Positions 7,953 to 17,197 of a stretch of DNA of 64,000 nucleotides are shown piece after piece (positions within the stretch are counted from its first letter, which is position 1; each line of letters begins with the position of its first letter). Source of the stretch: DASRHT01 sp035293765 (lineage in GTDB: Bacteria > Chloroflexota > Ktedonobacteria > Ktedonobacterales > Ktedonobacteraceae); assembly GCA_035293765.1 (NCBI GenBank), contig DATGMF010000044.1, positions 1-64,000 of the forward strand, written 5' to 3'. The position numbers and the translations under genes were made by a program. The notes beneath the pieces are model-generated. The model did no database searches. It saw nothing but the letters and a program-made list of their open reading frames with translations, and was not told the origin of the DNA.

Positions 7953-8750
7953 ATGATGATCCAGTTCATTCTTAGGGCTGAAGCAGGGAGGACAGAGGGC
8001 GACTATTGTTTAGCGTCCGATGTCATCTTCCTGCGTATTCAGGATGGATCGGCGCGCTTGCTCGACCTGGGTGGGAACTTCTACGCGCTTTCTCAGATGG
8101 CGGCACAGATGCTCTACGAAGCTCTGCACGAGAACACAGCAGCGGTAGCAGCTCATATTGCGACGGAGTATCACGCTGACGTATCTCATGTGCAGAGCGA
8201 CCTGCACGCGTTTTTGCACGGTCTGGAGGAGAAACGGCTGATCTCCCATGTTCGGCGCTCCCGAAGATCGTTCCAGAGCAAGCATGCATTGTCTTTATTA
8301 GTACTCGCGCCCTTGTTACATGCCATCTCTGTCTGCCCATGCTCTCTACAACGGAAAACCTGGGCATTATTGACGCTTGCCTGTGTTGCGGTTCGACTCT
8401 TTGGATGGCCTCGTACTGTTGCGAGCTGGCACTCTTACTTAGTGCGGACGCAATCCACACAGAAAAATGCTTCCGGCGATATGACCGCAGAGTTAGAGCA
8501 ATCCATTAAGGATATAGACGAAGCCGTTCGTAGCGTGGCGGCTCGCCATTTTTTGCATGTTGAATGTAAAGAGCGGGCGCTGGCTTGCTGGTGGCTGCTC
8601 TGTTCTGCTGGCTTTGCTGCTAGATTAGTGCTGGGCGTTCACCTGTTCCCGTTGGGATGTCACTGCTGGTGTGAAGTGGGACAGCTTGTCCTTAGCGATG
8701 ATGAGGGTAGGTGCGAACAGTTTATGCCAGTATACAGTTATGGGGGATAG
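7953..8750 (+). CDS. Lasso peptide B protein: fused RRE (B1) and leader peptidase (B2)
   Basis: A 265-residue protein with two domains. Residues ~1-105 are PqqD-like (SDVIFLRIQDGSARLLDLGG), the RiPP recognition element that binds the YxxPxLxxxG leader. Residues ~115-265 are a transglutaminase-like cysteine protease, with Cys205 in HVECKERALA, His237 in GCHCWCEVG, and a probable Asp in the following VLSDDEG. This domain removes the leader. B1 and B2 are separate genes in many Gram-positive-type loci but fused here. Starts at 7953 and 7956 are both possible. It lies 42 bp after A2 in the same operon. Confidence 0.88.
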   Translation: MMIQFILRAEAGRTEGDYCLASDVIFLRIQDGSARLLDLGGNFYALSQMAAQMLYEALHENTAAVAAHIATEYHADVSHVQSDLHAFLHGLEEKRLISHVRRSRRSFQSKHALSLLVLAPLLHAISVCPCSLQRKTWALLTLACVAVRLFGWPRTVASWHSYLVRTQSTQKNASGDMTAELEQSIKDIDEAVRSVAARHFLHVECKERALACWWLLCSAGFAARLVLGVHLFPLGCHCWCEVGQLVLSDDEGRCEQFMPVYSYGG

Positions 8751-8801
8751 CTGGTCGTACTGTGCTTTCAGGCGTTCCTTCTGACGAAACAGAGAGAGTG
8801 T

Positions 8802-10688
8802 ATGCAAGTAGGATTTACGGTTGTGCGTCGCGCAAGGGATATTGAGGTTCATGTCAGTGTACCGGATAATAACGATCAGAGCGCTCTGGTGACGCATTCA
8901 CATGTGGATGACTCTTTTGCACTGCTCATCGGTCGTCTCTACTATCGGCAAGACCTGCTCTCTGAACTTCTGGCTGTATGTCCGAATGATGCTCTGAATG
9001 AATGTCGGGTAAATGATGCTGCTCTTGCGCTAGCCGTCTACTGCCATCTGGGCCCTGCATCCCTGGAACGATTAGAAGGAGATTTCGCACTTGTTATCTG
9101 GGATGCGAAGATCTCTCAATTGATTGGTTTACGCGACCCGCTTGGAGGGTATCCACTCTTCTGGATACAGCAGGATAGTACTGTTGCTCTTAGTACCAGC
9201 ATACGACCACTTCGTGCTATGTTGCCGCAATGCCTGCTTAATGAGGCATATCTTGCCGAGTTCGTCATGATGCAAGCTCCTCGCAATGAGGGTAGTAACG
9301 AGCAATGCGCTTATATGGGGATACATCGCGTCTTACCTGGGATGATGGTCATAGCAAGAGGGGATACAGAAGCTATTGAACGCCGGGCTTACTGGGATTG
9401 GCTCAAACAGATCAAAGATCCTGGGACCAATGATCTGGTAGCTATTGCTGAGCACTACCGGAAACTGTTACGGGTGGCCGTTCAGGAGCGGATGCGCGGC
9501 TGTACCCTGGCACATCTGTCCGGGGGCATGGATTCGACATCCATTGCACTACTGGCGCAGGATATTGTTTGCTCTGGAGGTGGAGAGGCTCCCTTACATA
9601 CGGCTTCGCTGGTATATGATCGCCTTCCCCTTTTGGCGCGGGAACGCTCATATATAACAAGTGCTTTATGTCGCAAAACCGCGCTGGTAGAGCATCTCCT
9701 GCCAGCAGACGACTTTTTGGATTTCGATATCTTCTCTGATCCGCCACCACACGATGAACCATATACAGTATTGCCCAGCCTGACTATGATGCGGCCATTT
9801 ATCGCGCTAGCCGTTGAGATTGGCGCTCTTACCATCTTAACGGGTCATGGAGCCGATGAGATTCATGCTCAGCTTCCTTACTACCTCGCCGATATATTAC
9901 GACGACCTCTGAGGCGCAACCCTGCTGGCTCCGGCAATGTCTGGCAAGAAGCGACGAAATGGGCAAAGGCACAAAACTGTAGTCCCTGGAGCATCCTCGT
10001 ACCATTCGGCTTCCATCCCATCATTGCGCCCTGGATAGCCGGTACCAGGTGGGCAGACTTCCTTACAAAAAAAGATGCTGATTGGAGCATTCCTCCCTGG
10101 ATCACTCCAGAATTTGCCCGTCGTCATGACCTGCGAAGTCGTGTTATCGAGAATGCTCGGCAACTGTACCGGCAGAGTCAATACACGAGCCTCTCCGTTA
10201 CCCTCAATGCGATCACAGCTAGAGCAGGCGACGTGTTTCGCTGGTCGGTCGCGGCTCCCCTGGGGATCGCCAATGCCCATCCGTTTCTCGATCCACGGCT
10301 CTTGTCTTTTGGTTTAGGGATGCAGTCGAGGATTTTGCCAGAACCGGGGAGCGTAAAACCGGTACTTGCCCAAGCTATGCGTGATATTCTGCCGGATGCC
10401 ATCAGATACCGGCAGCAGAAGGGGCATTTTAACGAGGTCTACTATCTGGGATTGGCCCGTAATCTGCATCATTTAGAGACCATGATTCGACAGGCTCCTA
10501 TTGAAGGTATGATCAAGAAAGATATCTTGACCCAGCACCTCCAGGCAGGGAGTTTGGCTGGAGGTCCCGTTCGCCAGTTGCAACATCTCAACTATATGCT
10601 CTCACTTCTCAAATGGCTGTGTATGGAGCAGGAAAGCAAAAACATTTGCGCTGAGATAACGCACAAGATATACTACGAATCATGGTAG
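8802..10688 (+). CDS. Lasso peptide cyclase C (asparagine synthetase-like)
   Basis: A 628-residue homologue of asparagine synthetase B that forms the macrolactam. The N-terminal glutaminase-like domain keeps the RLEGDFALVIWD and GLRDPLGGYPLFW blocks but lacks the catalytic Cys at position 2, as usual for lasso cyclases. The synthetase domain has the pyrophosphate loop LSGGMDSTS near residue 240, where ATP activates the Asp side chain. It lies directly after B. No transporter (D gene) or isopeptidase follows. The stop codon overlaps the start of the response regulator, so the two are translationally coupled. Confidence 0.88.
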   Translation: MQVGFTVVRRARDIEVHVSVPDNNDQSALVTHSHVDDSFALLIGRLYYRQDLLSELLAVCPNDALNECRVNDAALALAVYCHLGPASLERLEGDFALVIWDAKISQLIGLRDPLGGYPLFWIQQDSTVALSTSIRPLRAMLPQCLLNEAYLAEFVMMQAPRNEGSNEQCAYMGIHRVLPGMMVIARGDTEAIERRAYWDWLKQIKDPGTNDLVAIAEHYRKLLRVAVQERMRGCTLAHLSGGMDSTSIALLAQDIVCSGGGEAPLHTASLVYDRLPLLARERSYITSALCRKTALVEHLLPADDFLDFDIFSDPPPHDEPYTVLPSLTMMRPFIALAVEIGALTILTGHGADEIHAQLPYYLADILRRPLRRNPAGSGNVWQEATKWAKAQNCSPWSILVPFGFHPIIAPWIAGTRWADFLTKKDADWSIPPWITPEFARRHDLRSRVIENARQLYRQSQYTSLSVTLNAITARAGDVFRWSVAAPLGIANAHPFLDPRLLSFGLGMQSRILPEPGSVKPVLAQAMRDILPDAIRYRQQKGHFNEVYYLGLARNLHHLETMIRQAPIEGMIKKDILTQHLQAGSLAGGPVRQLQHLNYMLSLLKWLCMEQESKNICAEITHKIYYESW

Positions 10689-11452
10689 ATATGCGCATTC
10701 CCATCATTGTAATAGATGATACGCCCATTAAACGGCGTGGGGTCTGCGAATTTGTGGAAGAGACCCCTCTGCTCCATCTCAGCGGTCAGGCCGGGAATAT
10801 GGGTGAGGCCATAAAACTGACGGAGGAGTTGAGTCAGCAGCAAATACAGAATCCTACGCTATCAAACTGGCTGGTGCTCTCCGACTTGCGTCTGGGCAAT
10901 GACAATGGTATAGAATTGGGGCGGGCGCTGCTGGAAATCGCTCCTGGCTTGCGCGTTGTCATTTATACGCAAGAGCCTAGCTGGACGCTGGCTGCCGAGA
11001 TGTTTCGCCAGGAATATACGCGGCGCGGCACTCCACGTAAAGCGCACAAAGGGGCAAAAAAGACACAGGGACTGCATGGCTATGCCCTTTTTAATCACAT
11101 CGAGCCAGCGTACCTTGAGCGTATCGCGCTGACCGTTGTCTCTCACCACGAGACGTTCATCGATAGTGAAGTGCTCAACTACCTCCTCAAACGTCTGCGC
11201 GGGCAGCGACTCACTCCGCGTCAGGAGGAATGTGCCTCGCTGATAGCGCAGGGCTTGAGCAATGATGAGATTGCCTTACGCATGGGCTTTCTCAGTCCCA
11301 AAGGGGGACCAAATATTGGCCCTCTGGAAAACCTCGTCAGCGAGCTCTATAGCTTTTTCTCCATCGAAGGCTCTCCCAGCGATCCCGGTAGACGCGTCCT
11401 GCTGGCTCATGCCTATGAGGCATATGCTGGTCTGCGGCAAGAGACCCTGTAG
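10682..11452 (+). CDS. Response regulator of the lasso operon (NarL-like, divergent)
   Basis: A 256-residue receiver plus LuxR-type HTH protein. The receiver has the acidic pair D12-D13 and a phosphoacceptor Asp68 in LVLSDLRLG, with Thr96. The usual Lys in the GYLLKD region is replaced (GYALFNH), and a basic insert (RRGTPRKAHKGAKK) precedes it. The HTH begins at LTPRQEECASLIAQGLSNDE (residue ~177), but the recognition-helix region is atypical. It overlaps the cyclase gene by 7 bp, strong evidence that it belongs to the lasso operon. It meets the sensor kinase gene tail to tail with 6 bp between them, so that kinase is the likely partner. Confidence 0.8.
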   Translation: MVDMRIPIIVIDDTPIKRRGVCEFVEETPLLHLSGQAGNMGEAIKLTEELSQQQIQNPTLSNWLVLSDLRLGNDNGIELGRALLEIAPGLRVVIYTQEPSWTLAAEMFRQEYTRRGTPRKAHKGAKKTQGLHGYALFNHIEPAYLERIALTVVSHHETFIDSEVLNYLLKRLRGQRLTPRQEECASLIAQGLSNDEIALRMGFLSPKGGPNIGPLENLVSELYSFFSIEGSPSDPGRRVLLAHAYEAYAGLRQETL

Positions 11453-11458
11453 CATGTA

Positions 11459-13543
11459 CTACACTTGCTCATTACCTGTGGTCCCTGCTCGCATTATCTG
11501 TGGCAATTTGCAGATGGAAGGAAGGGGGATACACAGCGTGATGATCGTGCCTTGCCCAGACTGTGGGCGAGCGATGGACCTTATTGCCAGCGTTCCGTTG
11601 GCCTCGCGAGCCTTCAGACGGGCTTTGAAGAGGCTGGTCTTCTCCGGCGCGATGTGGTCGGCATCAAAGCCACTCCCATCGTCCGTGATACGCACTTCCA
11701 GTACCCCTCTGGCATAGGTAGCCTGCACAGTAGCGTGATTCGCGGCTGCATGATTGTAGATATTGAGCGAAGCCTGGGTGACAGTGTAAGAAATAGCCTC
11801 CGAGATCTTTGCCCCCTCTTCCGTTTGCTCCAGTTCAGGATCGAGCCTATCCAGCTCCCTTAAATCAGCCTCTATCTTCAAGGGCGATTCTGGATGGAGC
11901 CCGGGCAAATCCTCGCGCAGCAATTTTTCCAGGTGAAGTTTCAGGCCGAGACTGCGTCGCTGATAGGCGTCTTCGACCAGCATCTGTAGCCCTCGCAGAT
12001 CACTCTCTAATTCTTCGCTGATCGCGCTCACCTTTCCTATAGCCTCAATAATCGGTTGGGCCGTAACCTTCCCGTCAGGATCACATGCTGCTGCCATATG
12101 CAATTTACGCTGCCAGTATCCGAGTAAAGAACGAATGCGCTGGGCTTGCTGTTTGGGCTGGTCGTGGATGCGCTGCGATAGAAGCGAGCGTAGATGGGCG
12201 TCAGCGTGCAATAGGAGCGAAGTCGCGCGCTGCAACTCCAGATTGGCCTGGCGCAACTCGCCAGCAGTGCGTTGCTGCTCTTGCAAGGCAGCCTCACGCT
12301 GCTCCAGCGTAATATGCAGGCGATCAATCAGACGCAGTGAACGTATGGCGTAAAGCAGGATGAATGGGTAAACTGCGACCAGAATATAGAACATGGGCAG
12401 GGGGAGCAATGTCTGTCCAATCAGCAGAATGGGCAGCACTCCCAGGCAGAAACCAATGCCCACTCCACCAATCCACAAAGTCAAAAGATCGCCTACGCGT
12501 CTGCTAACGTGGGAAGGGACGGGATCAAGTATCTTGCCAAACCATCTCGTCGGCAGCAAACGACCAATGCGTATCAGCGAAGTGATGCCGATGCAGAAGC
12601 TGATAATACTGCCGATGACGGCATAGCCCAGGCTGAGCAGGATATTTGTGCGTATGAGCACATAGCCGAAAAAGATGTAAGAGAACCACTCATAAGCCAG
12701 CAGTGCAGCCAGCGGGAGATATGGAAGGGCATCTATGTGCATCCGTGGTTGGCGAACGGTCGTCAACGCCTCAGGTCGATAAGTCAAACTGAGATGGATA
12801 AAAGCCGCGCCCAGCAGGGCGAAGGAGGGAATCCAGATCAGCTGAATGACCATATCTGTTGGGTAGGGTTGCTGCACGTTGCCCCAACTGCTAGAAAGCA
12901 GCAGCAGGATCGCAGGTGGGAGCAGTGTCATGCCCTCAACAGCGCCGGACCAGTCCGCAGCCGTCGTAAGTAAAAAGCCGCCAACGATCAGCCAGCTAAT
13001 ACCTGCCAGCAAAGCCAGGCCATAATTCTGCCACCACATATCCCAGGTAAATATCGCTGCCGGACGGCTATAAAATGCAGTACTATTGTTCTGCCTGATG
13101 GTATAGATAATAGGCTCTCCCTCATGAGCTTGCTCATAGGCGTGTTCGATCCCGGCCCCTCCTGGCAATCCGTTAGCGGCAATGATGTGACTGTTGCTGG
13201 TAAGCGAGTCTGCTTTCACCTTGAAGGGAGGAAGTTGCATAGGGACAGAAACGACGATAATCTCTCCGCTGGTATCAATCGCCCAGAAGAAGCCGCCGAA
13301 GACCTTGCCGACTTGATTGAGCAGGCGCATCTGACCCGTTCCACTGATCAGCAGCAGGGTTATGGCAACCAGGATATAGAGGAGCGTTAATCTTGGTCGT
13401 AACCGGTGCCACCAGCTCTGAGTTGTGCTGTCACTTGCATCTGATATGCCCTGGTGTACTTCCACTTGACTCTTTCTCTCCAGGGAGGCGTAGGAATCAC
13501 TGTTTATTCTCGACTCGCCTGAGGTCATGAAATAGTGTAGCAT
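11459..13543 (-). CDS. ComP-like multi-membrane-span sensor histidine kinase
   Basis: A 694-residue kinase. Residues ~52-68 form the first membrane segment. A ~95-residue extracytoplasmic region follows (with IIAANGLPGG and AYEQAHEGEPIIYTIRQN, resembling a small PDZ-like domain), then six to seven more membrane spans to residue ~385. A coiled coil precedes a NarL-kinase-type dimerisation helix with probable phosphoacceptor His459 (SQRIHDQ). The C-terminal ATPase has ITDDGSGFD and a late GQGTIITL block. This order (TM, PDZ-like, TM bundle, coil, kinase) matches the peptide-pheromone sensor ComP. It converges on the lasso-operon response regulator. The PDZ-like assignment is inference. A start at 13528 is also possible. 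Confidence 0.78.
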   Translation of the reverse strand: MLHYFMTSGESRINSDSYASLERKSQVEVHQGISDASDSTTQSWWHRLRPRLTLLYILVAITLLLISGTGQMRLLNQVGKVFGGFFWAIDTSGEIIVVSVPMQLPPFKVKADSLTSNSHIIAANGLPGGAGIEHAYEQAHEGEPIIYTIRQNNSTAFYSRPAAIFTWDMWWQNYGLALLAGISWLIVGGFLLTTAADWSGAVEGMTLLPPAILLLLSSSWGNVQQPYPTDMVIQLIWIPSFALLGAAFIHLSLTYRPEALTTVRQPRMHIDALPYLPLAALLAYEWFSYIFFGYVLIRTNILLSLGYAVIGSIISFCIGITSLIRIGRLLPTRWFGKILDPVPSHVSRRVGDLLTLWIGGVGIGFCLGVLPILLIGQTLLPLPMFYILVAVYPFILLYAIRSLRLIDRLHITLEQREAALQEQQRTAGELRQANLELQRATSLLLHADAHLRSLLSQRIHDQPKQQAQRIRSLLGYWQRKLHMAAACDPDGKVTAQPIIEAIGKVSAISEELESDLRGLQMLVEDAYQRRSLGLKLHLEKLLREDLPGLHPESPLKIEADLRELDRLDPELEQTEEGAKISEAISYTVTQASLNIYNHAAANHATVQATYARGVLEVRITDDGSGFDADHIAPEKTSLFKARLKAREANGTLAIRSIARPQSGQGTIITLCIPLPSICKLPQIMRAGTTGNEQV

Positions 13544-13697
13544 GTTGCTTCAGATCGGTGCAAGGTAACCAGGTGGTCAGTCCACATTGAAATTGACAGG
13601 AATGGTACATTAAAGAAAAATGGGAGAAGCACAGAGAGGACGAACCTCGGTGAAGAAGTTACCTCCATGATACTCTCCCTCATCGATTGAATATCGT

Positions 13698-14660
13698 ATG
13701 AATAATCAGCAAGAACAGTTTCAGCGAACTCATACAACTGATGCAAACACGCTCAAAGAGATCGTGCATAAAGCCACGAATACCACCATCGAGCGGATTA
13801 CTCGTATCAACAGAGGGCAGTCTAACGAAGTATATTTCATCGATCTCAAAGAGGGATCAATTGTCCTTCGAATTGCGAGAGGATTTGACTACGATATCTT
13901 TGCCATTGAACAATGGGCCATGCAGGAAGTAAGTCGCCGTGGGGTTCCTGTGGCTGCTATTTTGACACAAGGCTCGATGGTTGAGAGGGAGGAGGTGATC
14001 TACTATCAGGTTCAAAAGAAATTGACGGGCGAGCCGATGGATAGCCTGCTGGCACAAGGAAAGATTGGACGCGCTCGATCTCAAAGACTGACTGAACAGG
14101 CTGGCGAACTCCTTGCAGCTATTCATTCCGTATCGCCATTTGGGTGGGGAAGAATCACTACCCCAAATCACGGGACATATGAGTCATTTGAAGAGAGGGT
14201 GTATGCCCTTCAAGAAGACGCTGAGAAGTTTGACAACGCCCTCGCTCAGTTCAACACTCTTGGAGTTCCTCGATTTGAAGATGTGTGGCAGGGATTGTGT
14301 TATTTTGCATCATTTGTGGTCTGTGAGCCGGTTTTATTGCATTACGATCTCACACCAGACCATATCTTGGTTGATAGCGATGATCGCATTACCGGGGTGA
14401 TTGACTGGGGAGCCGTTCACAGTGGCGATCCCGTACGAGATCTCGTCCGCTGGGATTATTGGGACAGCTATGCATTTTCCATCGACTGGCTCGCCTCCCC
14501 CTACGGTCAATCACTCATGCAGAGTCCAGGTTTTGAAGCACGTCTGAAACTGGCGCGAATCATTGATGCCCTCCTGTTATTGAGTACCTCTACCTACGTC
14601 ATGCCAAGCATTGCTGACGCGAAACATGCCGCATTGGTGATTAAAGACATGCTCAAATAA
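13698..14660 (+). CDS. Aminoglycoside phosphotransferase (APH)-family kinase
   Basis: A 320-residue protein-kinase-like fold. The N-lobe has NRGQSNEVYFID (nucleotide loop) and VLRIARG with the ATP-binding Lys replaced by Arg. The catalytic loop is LLHYDLTPDHILVD (Asp near residue 217, His where Asn is usual), followed by TGVIDWGAVHSGDP carrying the metal-binding Asp. Family members phosphorylate aminoglycosides, homoserine, choline or other small hydroxylated molecules; this substrate is unknown. It is monocistronic, divergent from the kinase gene on its left. The replaced Asn and Lys suggest a diverged or low activity. Confidence 0.75.
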   Translation: MNNQQEQFQRTHTTDANTLKEIVHKATNTTIERITRINRGQSNEVYFIDLKEGSIVLRIARGFDYDIFAIEQWAMQEVSRRGVPVAAILTQGSMVEREEVIYYQVQKKLTGEPMDSLLAQGKIGRARSQRLTEQAGELLAAIHSVSPFGWGRITTPNHGTYESFEERVYALQEDAEKFDNALAQFNTLGVPRFEDVWQGLCYFASFVVCEPVLLHYDLTPDHILVDSDDRITGVIDWGAVHSGDPVRDLVRWDYWDSYAFSIDWLASPYGQSLMQSPGFEARLKLARIIDALLLLSTSTYVMPSIADAKHAALVIKDMLK

Positions 14661-14799
14661 AGAGTGACAATGGCGATCAGGTGAACAGCTAGTTCACCTT
14701 TCAAGGGGTGATAGCGTTTCTCAACTTTACAATACCCCACGCTTTACAGAAGGCCGAACTCAGCTTGATAATTTGCCGTTTGTGTGATATAGTTATAGA

Positions 14800-14825
14800 A
14801 ATAGCTGCATGGGTGTACAGCTATT
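14800..14825 (+). promoter_or_regulatory. Inverted repeat, likely ArsR/SmtB operator
   Basis: AATAGCTG (14800-14807) and CAGCTATT (14818-14825) form a perfect 8-bp inverted repeat 20 bp before the ArsR-type gene. Such interrupted palindromes next to the start are the usual operators of metal-responsive ArsR/SmtB repressors. Confidence 0.55.
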
Positions 14826-14845
14826 CAGAGAAAGGCGGTTGAGCA

Positions 14846-15283
14846 ATGCTAGCGCGATCAACAGAGGCTCCTTTAGTTGCGAACAATCCTGGAGAGGATG
14901 TGTGCCAGGAGCGCTTTGTCCATGCCGAACAGGTCGGAGAGGTAAGACGCCACCGGCTTTCTACAGAAGAAGCGGCGCGTATCGCCACTTTTTTTGCCGT
15001 TTTGAGCGATCCCACGCGCTTACAGGTGGTGCATGCCCTCTTTTGCTCTCCTAACGGCGAACTTTGCGTCTGTGATCTGGCCGCTGGCCTGGGGCGCGAT
15101 GATACCACCATCTCTCACCAGTTGCGCGTTTTGCGGAACCAGAAGATCGTCGCTATGCGCAAAGTTGGCCGCGTCGTCTATTATCGGCTGATCGACGCGC
15201 ACATTCGCCAGTTGTTGCAGATGGGCCTGGCTCACGTTCGTGAAGATTGCTGTTTTGACCAAAAAGTTGAGGTGGAGGTATGA
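14846..15283 (+). CDS. ArsR/SmtB-family metal-responsive repressor
   Basis: A 145-residue winged-helix repressor. The core has FFAVLSDPTRLQVVHAL, the metal-binding helix ELCVCDLAAGL (a CadC/ArsR-type CxC pair near residue 75), recognition helix TTISHQLRVLRNQ and wing RKVGRVVYYRL. An N-terminal Cys (EDVCQ, residue ~19) and a C-terminal DCCFD provide further thiol ligands, as in CadC-type sensors of Cd, Pb or Zn. Metal binding should release DNA. It overlaps the CDF transporter gene by 4 bp (ATGA), so the two form one operon. Confidence 0.88.
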   Translation: MLARSTEAPLVANNPGEDVCQERFVHAEQVGEVRRHRLSTEEAARIATFFAVLSDPTRLQVVHALFCSPNGELCVCDLAAGLGRDDTTISHQLRVLRNQKIVAMRKVGRVVYYRLIDAHIRQLLQMGLAHVREDCCFDQKVEVEV

Positions 15284-16290
15284 ATAGTGTACGCCATAGT
15301 CACGATCATATGCATAATACTACTATAAGCCATAATCATACACATGATCATAATCATAATCACAGCCACGATCACACCCACGGCATGGCCGGGCGGACCT
15401 TACGCATTGCGTTTTTCCTGACGATTATCATTTTGTTCGCGGAAGTTGTGGGCGGCGTGCTTGCTAACTCTCTGGCCCTGCTCTCCGATGCCGGTCATGT
15501 GGTAACGGATCTGTTCGCGCTCGGCCTGGCCTGGTTCGCGGCTACTCAGTCAGAACGACCATCCAACGAGCGCAAGACCTTTGGGTACCATCGCGTCGGC
15601 ATTCTGGCGGCCCTGGTCAATGCCGCCACTTTGATTATTATTGCCGGTGTGATTATCTGGGAAGCGATTCAACGCTTTCAGCACCCTGAGCCTATCCAGC
15701 CGCTGGTGATGTTTGCGTCAGCTATCGTTGGCGTTGTTATCAACCTGTATATCGGCTTTGGCCTGCGTAAAGAAGAGGATAATATTAATGTGCGCGCGGC
15801 TGTGCTGCACGTTTTTGGTGATGTGGGAGCATCGGCGGGCGTGATTATCGCCGGTATCATTATCCTGCTCACTGGCTGGACGATTGTTGATCCGATCCTC
15901 TCCGTTGGCATTGCCCTCTTGATCGCCGTCGGAGCCTGGCATATTCTGGGTGAAACGACCAATATTCTGCTCGAAGCCGTTCCGCGCTCTGTCTCCATCA
16001 CGAACCTTGTGCGTGATATGAACGCGGTCGAAGGAGTGAAAGATGTCCACGACCTGCATGTGTGGAGCATTGCCAGCAACATGAATGCCCTCTCCTGCCA
16101 TGTCTTGATCGATAATATCCCAACCAGCGCCAGCTTGTCCATCCTGCAATCACTCACAACATTGCTCAAAGAGCAATATCAAATTGTGCATACGACCATT
16201 CAATTTGAATGTGAAGGGCATGCTGCAACCAGGTGTGAATGCACAGAACTCTACTGCCGCCTGGATTCTGCGAGTAATCATAGTAAGTGA
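15280..16290 (+). CDS. Cation diffusion facilitator (Zn/Cd/Co efflux), CzcD-like
   Basis: A 336-residue CDF antiporter exporting divalent metal in exchange for protons. The first ~36 residues are rich in His (HSHDHMHN, HDHNHNHSHDHTHG), a cytoplasmic metal-collecting tail. Six membrane spans follow. The intramembrane metal site is formed by SDAGHVVTD in TM2 and HVFGDVGAS in TM5. The C-terminal cytoplasmic domain has VHDLHVWSI. Late Cys residues (ECEGHAATRCECTELYC) may also bind metal. Translational coupling to the ArsR gene indicates metal-induced expression. Confidence 0.9.
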   Translation: MNSVRHSHDHMHNTTISHNHTHDHNHNHSHDHTHGMAGRTLRIAFFLTIIILFAEVVGGVLANSLALLSDAGHVVTDLFALGLAWFAATQSERPSNERKTFGYHRVGILAALVNAATLIIIAGVIIWEAIQRFQHPEPIQPLVMFASAIVGVVINLYIGFGLRKEEDNINVRAAVLHVFGDVGASAGVIIAGIIILLTGWTIVDPILSVGIALLIAVGAWHILGETTNILLEAVPRSVSITNLVRDMNAVEGVKDVHDLHVWSIASNMNALSCHVLIDNIPTSASLSILQSLTTLLKEQYQIVHTTIQFECEGHAATRCECTELYCRLDSASNHSK

Positions 16291-16390
16291 GCCAGTACCA
16301 TACATCCCGGTTCCACTGGCTTTGCGATCATACCATCAACTTTTAGTCGTCCATTGCTCGCTTCCCTTTGAGAGGACAAGGGGTTATACG

Positions 16391-17113
16391 TTACTTGCTT
16401 CTGCTTTCGTAAAGGGCTATTCCAACTGCTACGGCTAAATTCAGGGAATCTACCAGGTGATTTTGTGGAATAGCCACACTTGTGCCAATCTCCAGGTAAT
16501 TATCTCCCAGTCCTGCCGCTTCATTGCCAAATATAAGGCTAAAAGGTGTTTTAAAAGCAGCATCAGGTAACTGTATTTCGCCATTTGTCATAAATGGATA
16601 AAAATGTTGCTGATGATCTTTCTGATAATCGATAAAGCTATCAAAATAAGAAAAATGAATCGAAAATACTGCACCCATCGAAGCTCGAATAACTTTGGGG
16701 TCAAAAAAATCCACTGCTGGTCTGACAAGAGCCAAATTACGCATTTGAAATCCGAGCATAGTGCGGATGATGGTGCCAAGATTGCCAGTATCGCTTGGAT
16801 GGACGAGCACGATATGGTTGGAATGATCGTTCAATTTGCTGGTATACTTTTTGAATACACCTAAAGCATAAATATTCTCCTTCGGAGAAATCTTATTAAG
16901 CAGACCATCATTTATCTCGACTTGAATAGTGTGTTTGTGGCATAACTCCCATATTTTTGAGATCCCGATATTTGTCTCGCCTTTGGTGCTTACAATAACT
17001 TTCATCACATGGGTTGGTTGCCTCATAAGGAGTTCAAGCGTTGGGAATACGCCAAAAGTGTAAGAATAATCAAGTGACTTTTTGTATTTATGCAAAGCTA
17101 AATCCTTTTTCAT
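16391..17113 (-). CDS. SpoU/TrmH-family RNA 2'-O-methyltransferase
   Basis: A 240-residue protein with an N-terminal substrate-binding region and a SPOUT methyltransferase domain. Motif 1 is GNLGTIIRTMLGF (residues ~112-124), motif 2 is LIFGNEAAGL, and motif 3 is VDSLNLAVAVGIALYE near the C-terminus. This set defines SAM-dependent 2'-O-ribose methylation of rRNA or tRNA; the target nucleotide cannot be read from sequence. The gene is visibly more AT-rich than its neighbours and may have been acquired, perhaps as a resistance-type rRNA methylase. Confidence 0.85.
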   Translation of the reverse strand: MKKDLALHKYKKSLDYSYTFGVFPTLELLMRQPTHVMKVIVSTKGETNIGISKIWELCHKHTIQVEINDGLLNKISPKENIYALGVFKKYTSKLNDHSNHIVLVHPSDTGNLGTIIRTMLGFQMRNLALVRPAVDFFDPKVIRASMGAVFSIHFSYFDSFIDYQKDHQQHFYPFMTNGEIQLPDAAFKTPFSLIFGNEAAGLGDNYLEIGTSVAIPQNHLVDSLNLAVAVGIALYESRSK

Positions 17114-17197
17114 AGCTCATCTCTCTGACATCTAAGGTTTTTAGTGATTCAAATTCAAGAACATAATAAAATGAAAGTGATGCCTCTGTCCAAAAAA

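Noticed and set aside
15301..15390. Simple-sequence repeat rich in CAT/CAC codons
   Set aside because: It encodes the His-rich metal-binding tail normal for CDF transporters, so it is explained by protein function.
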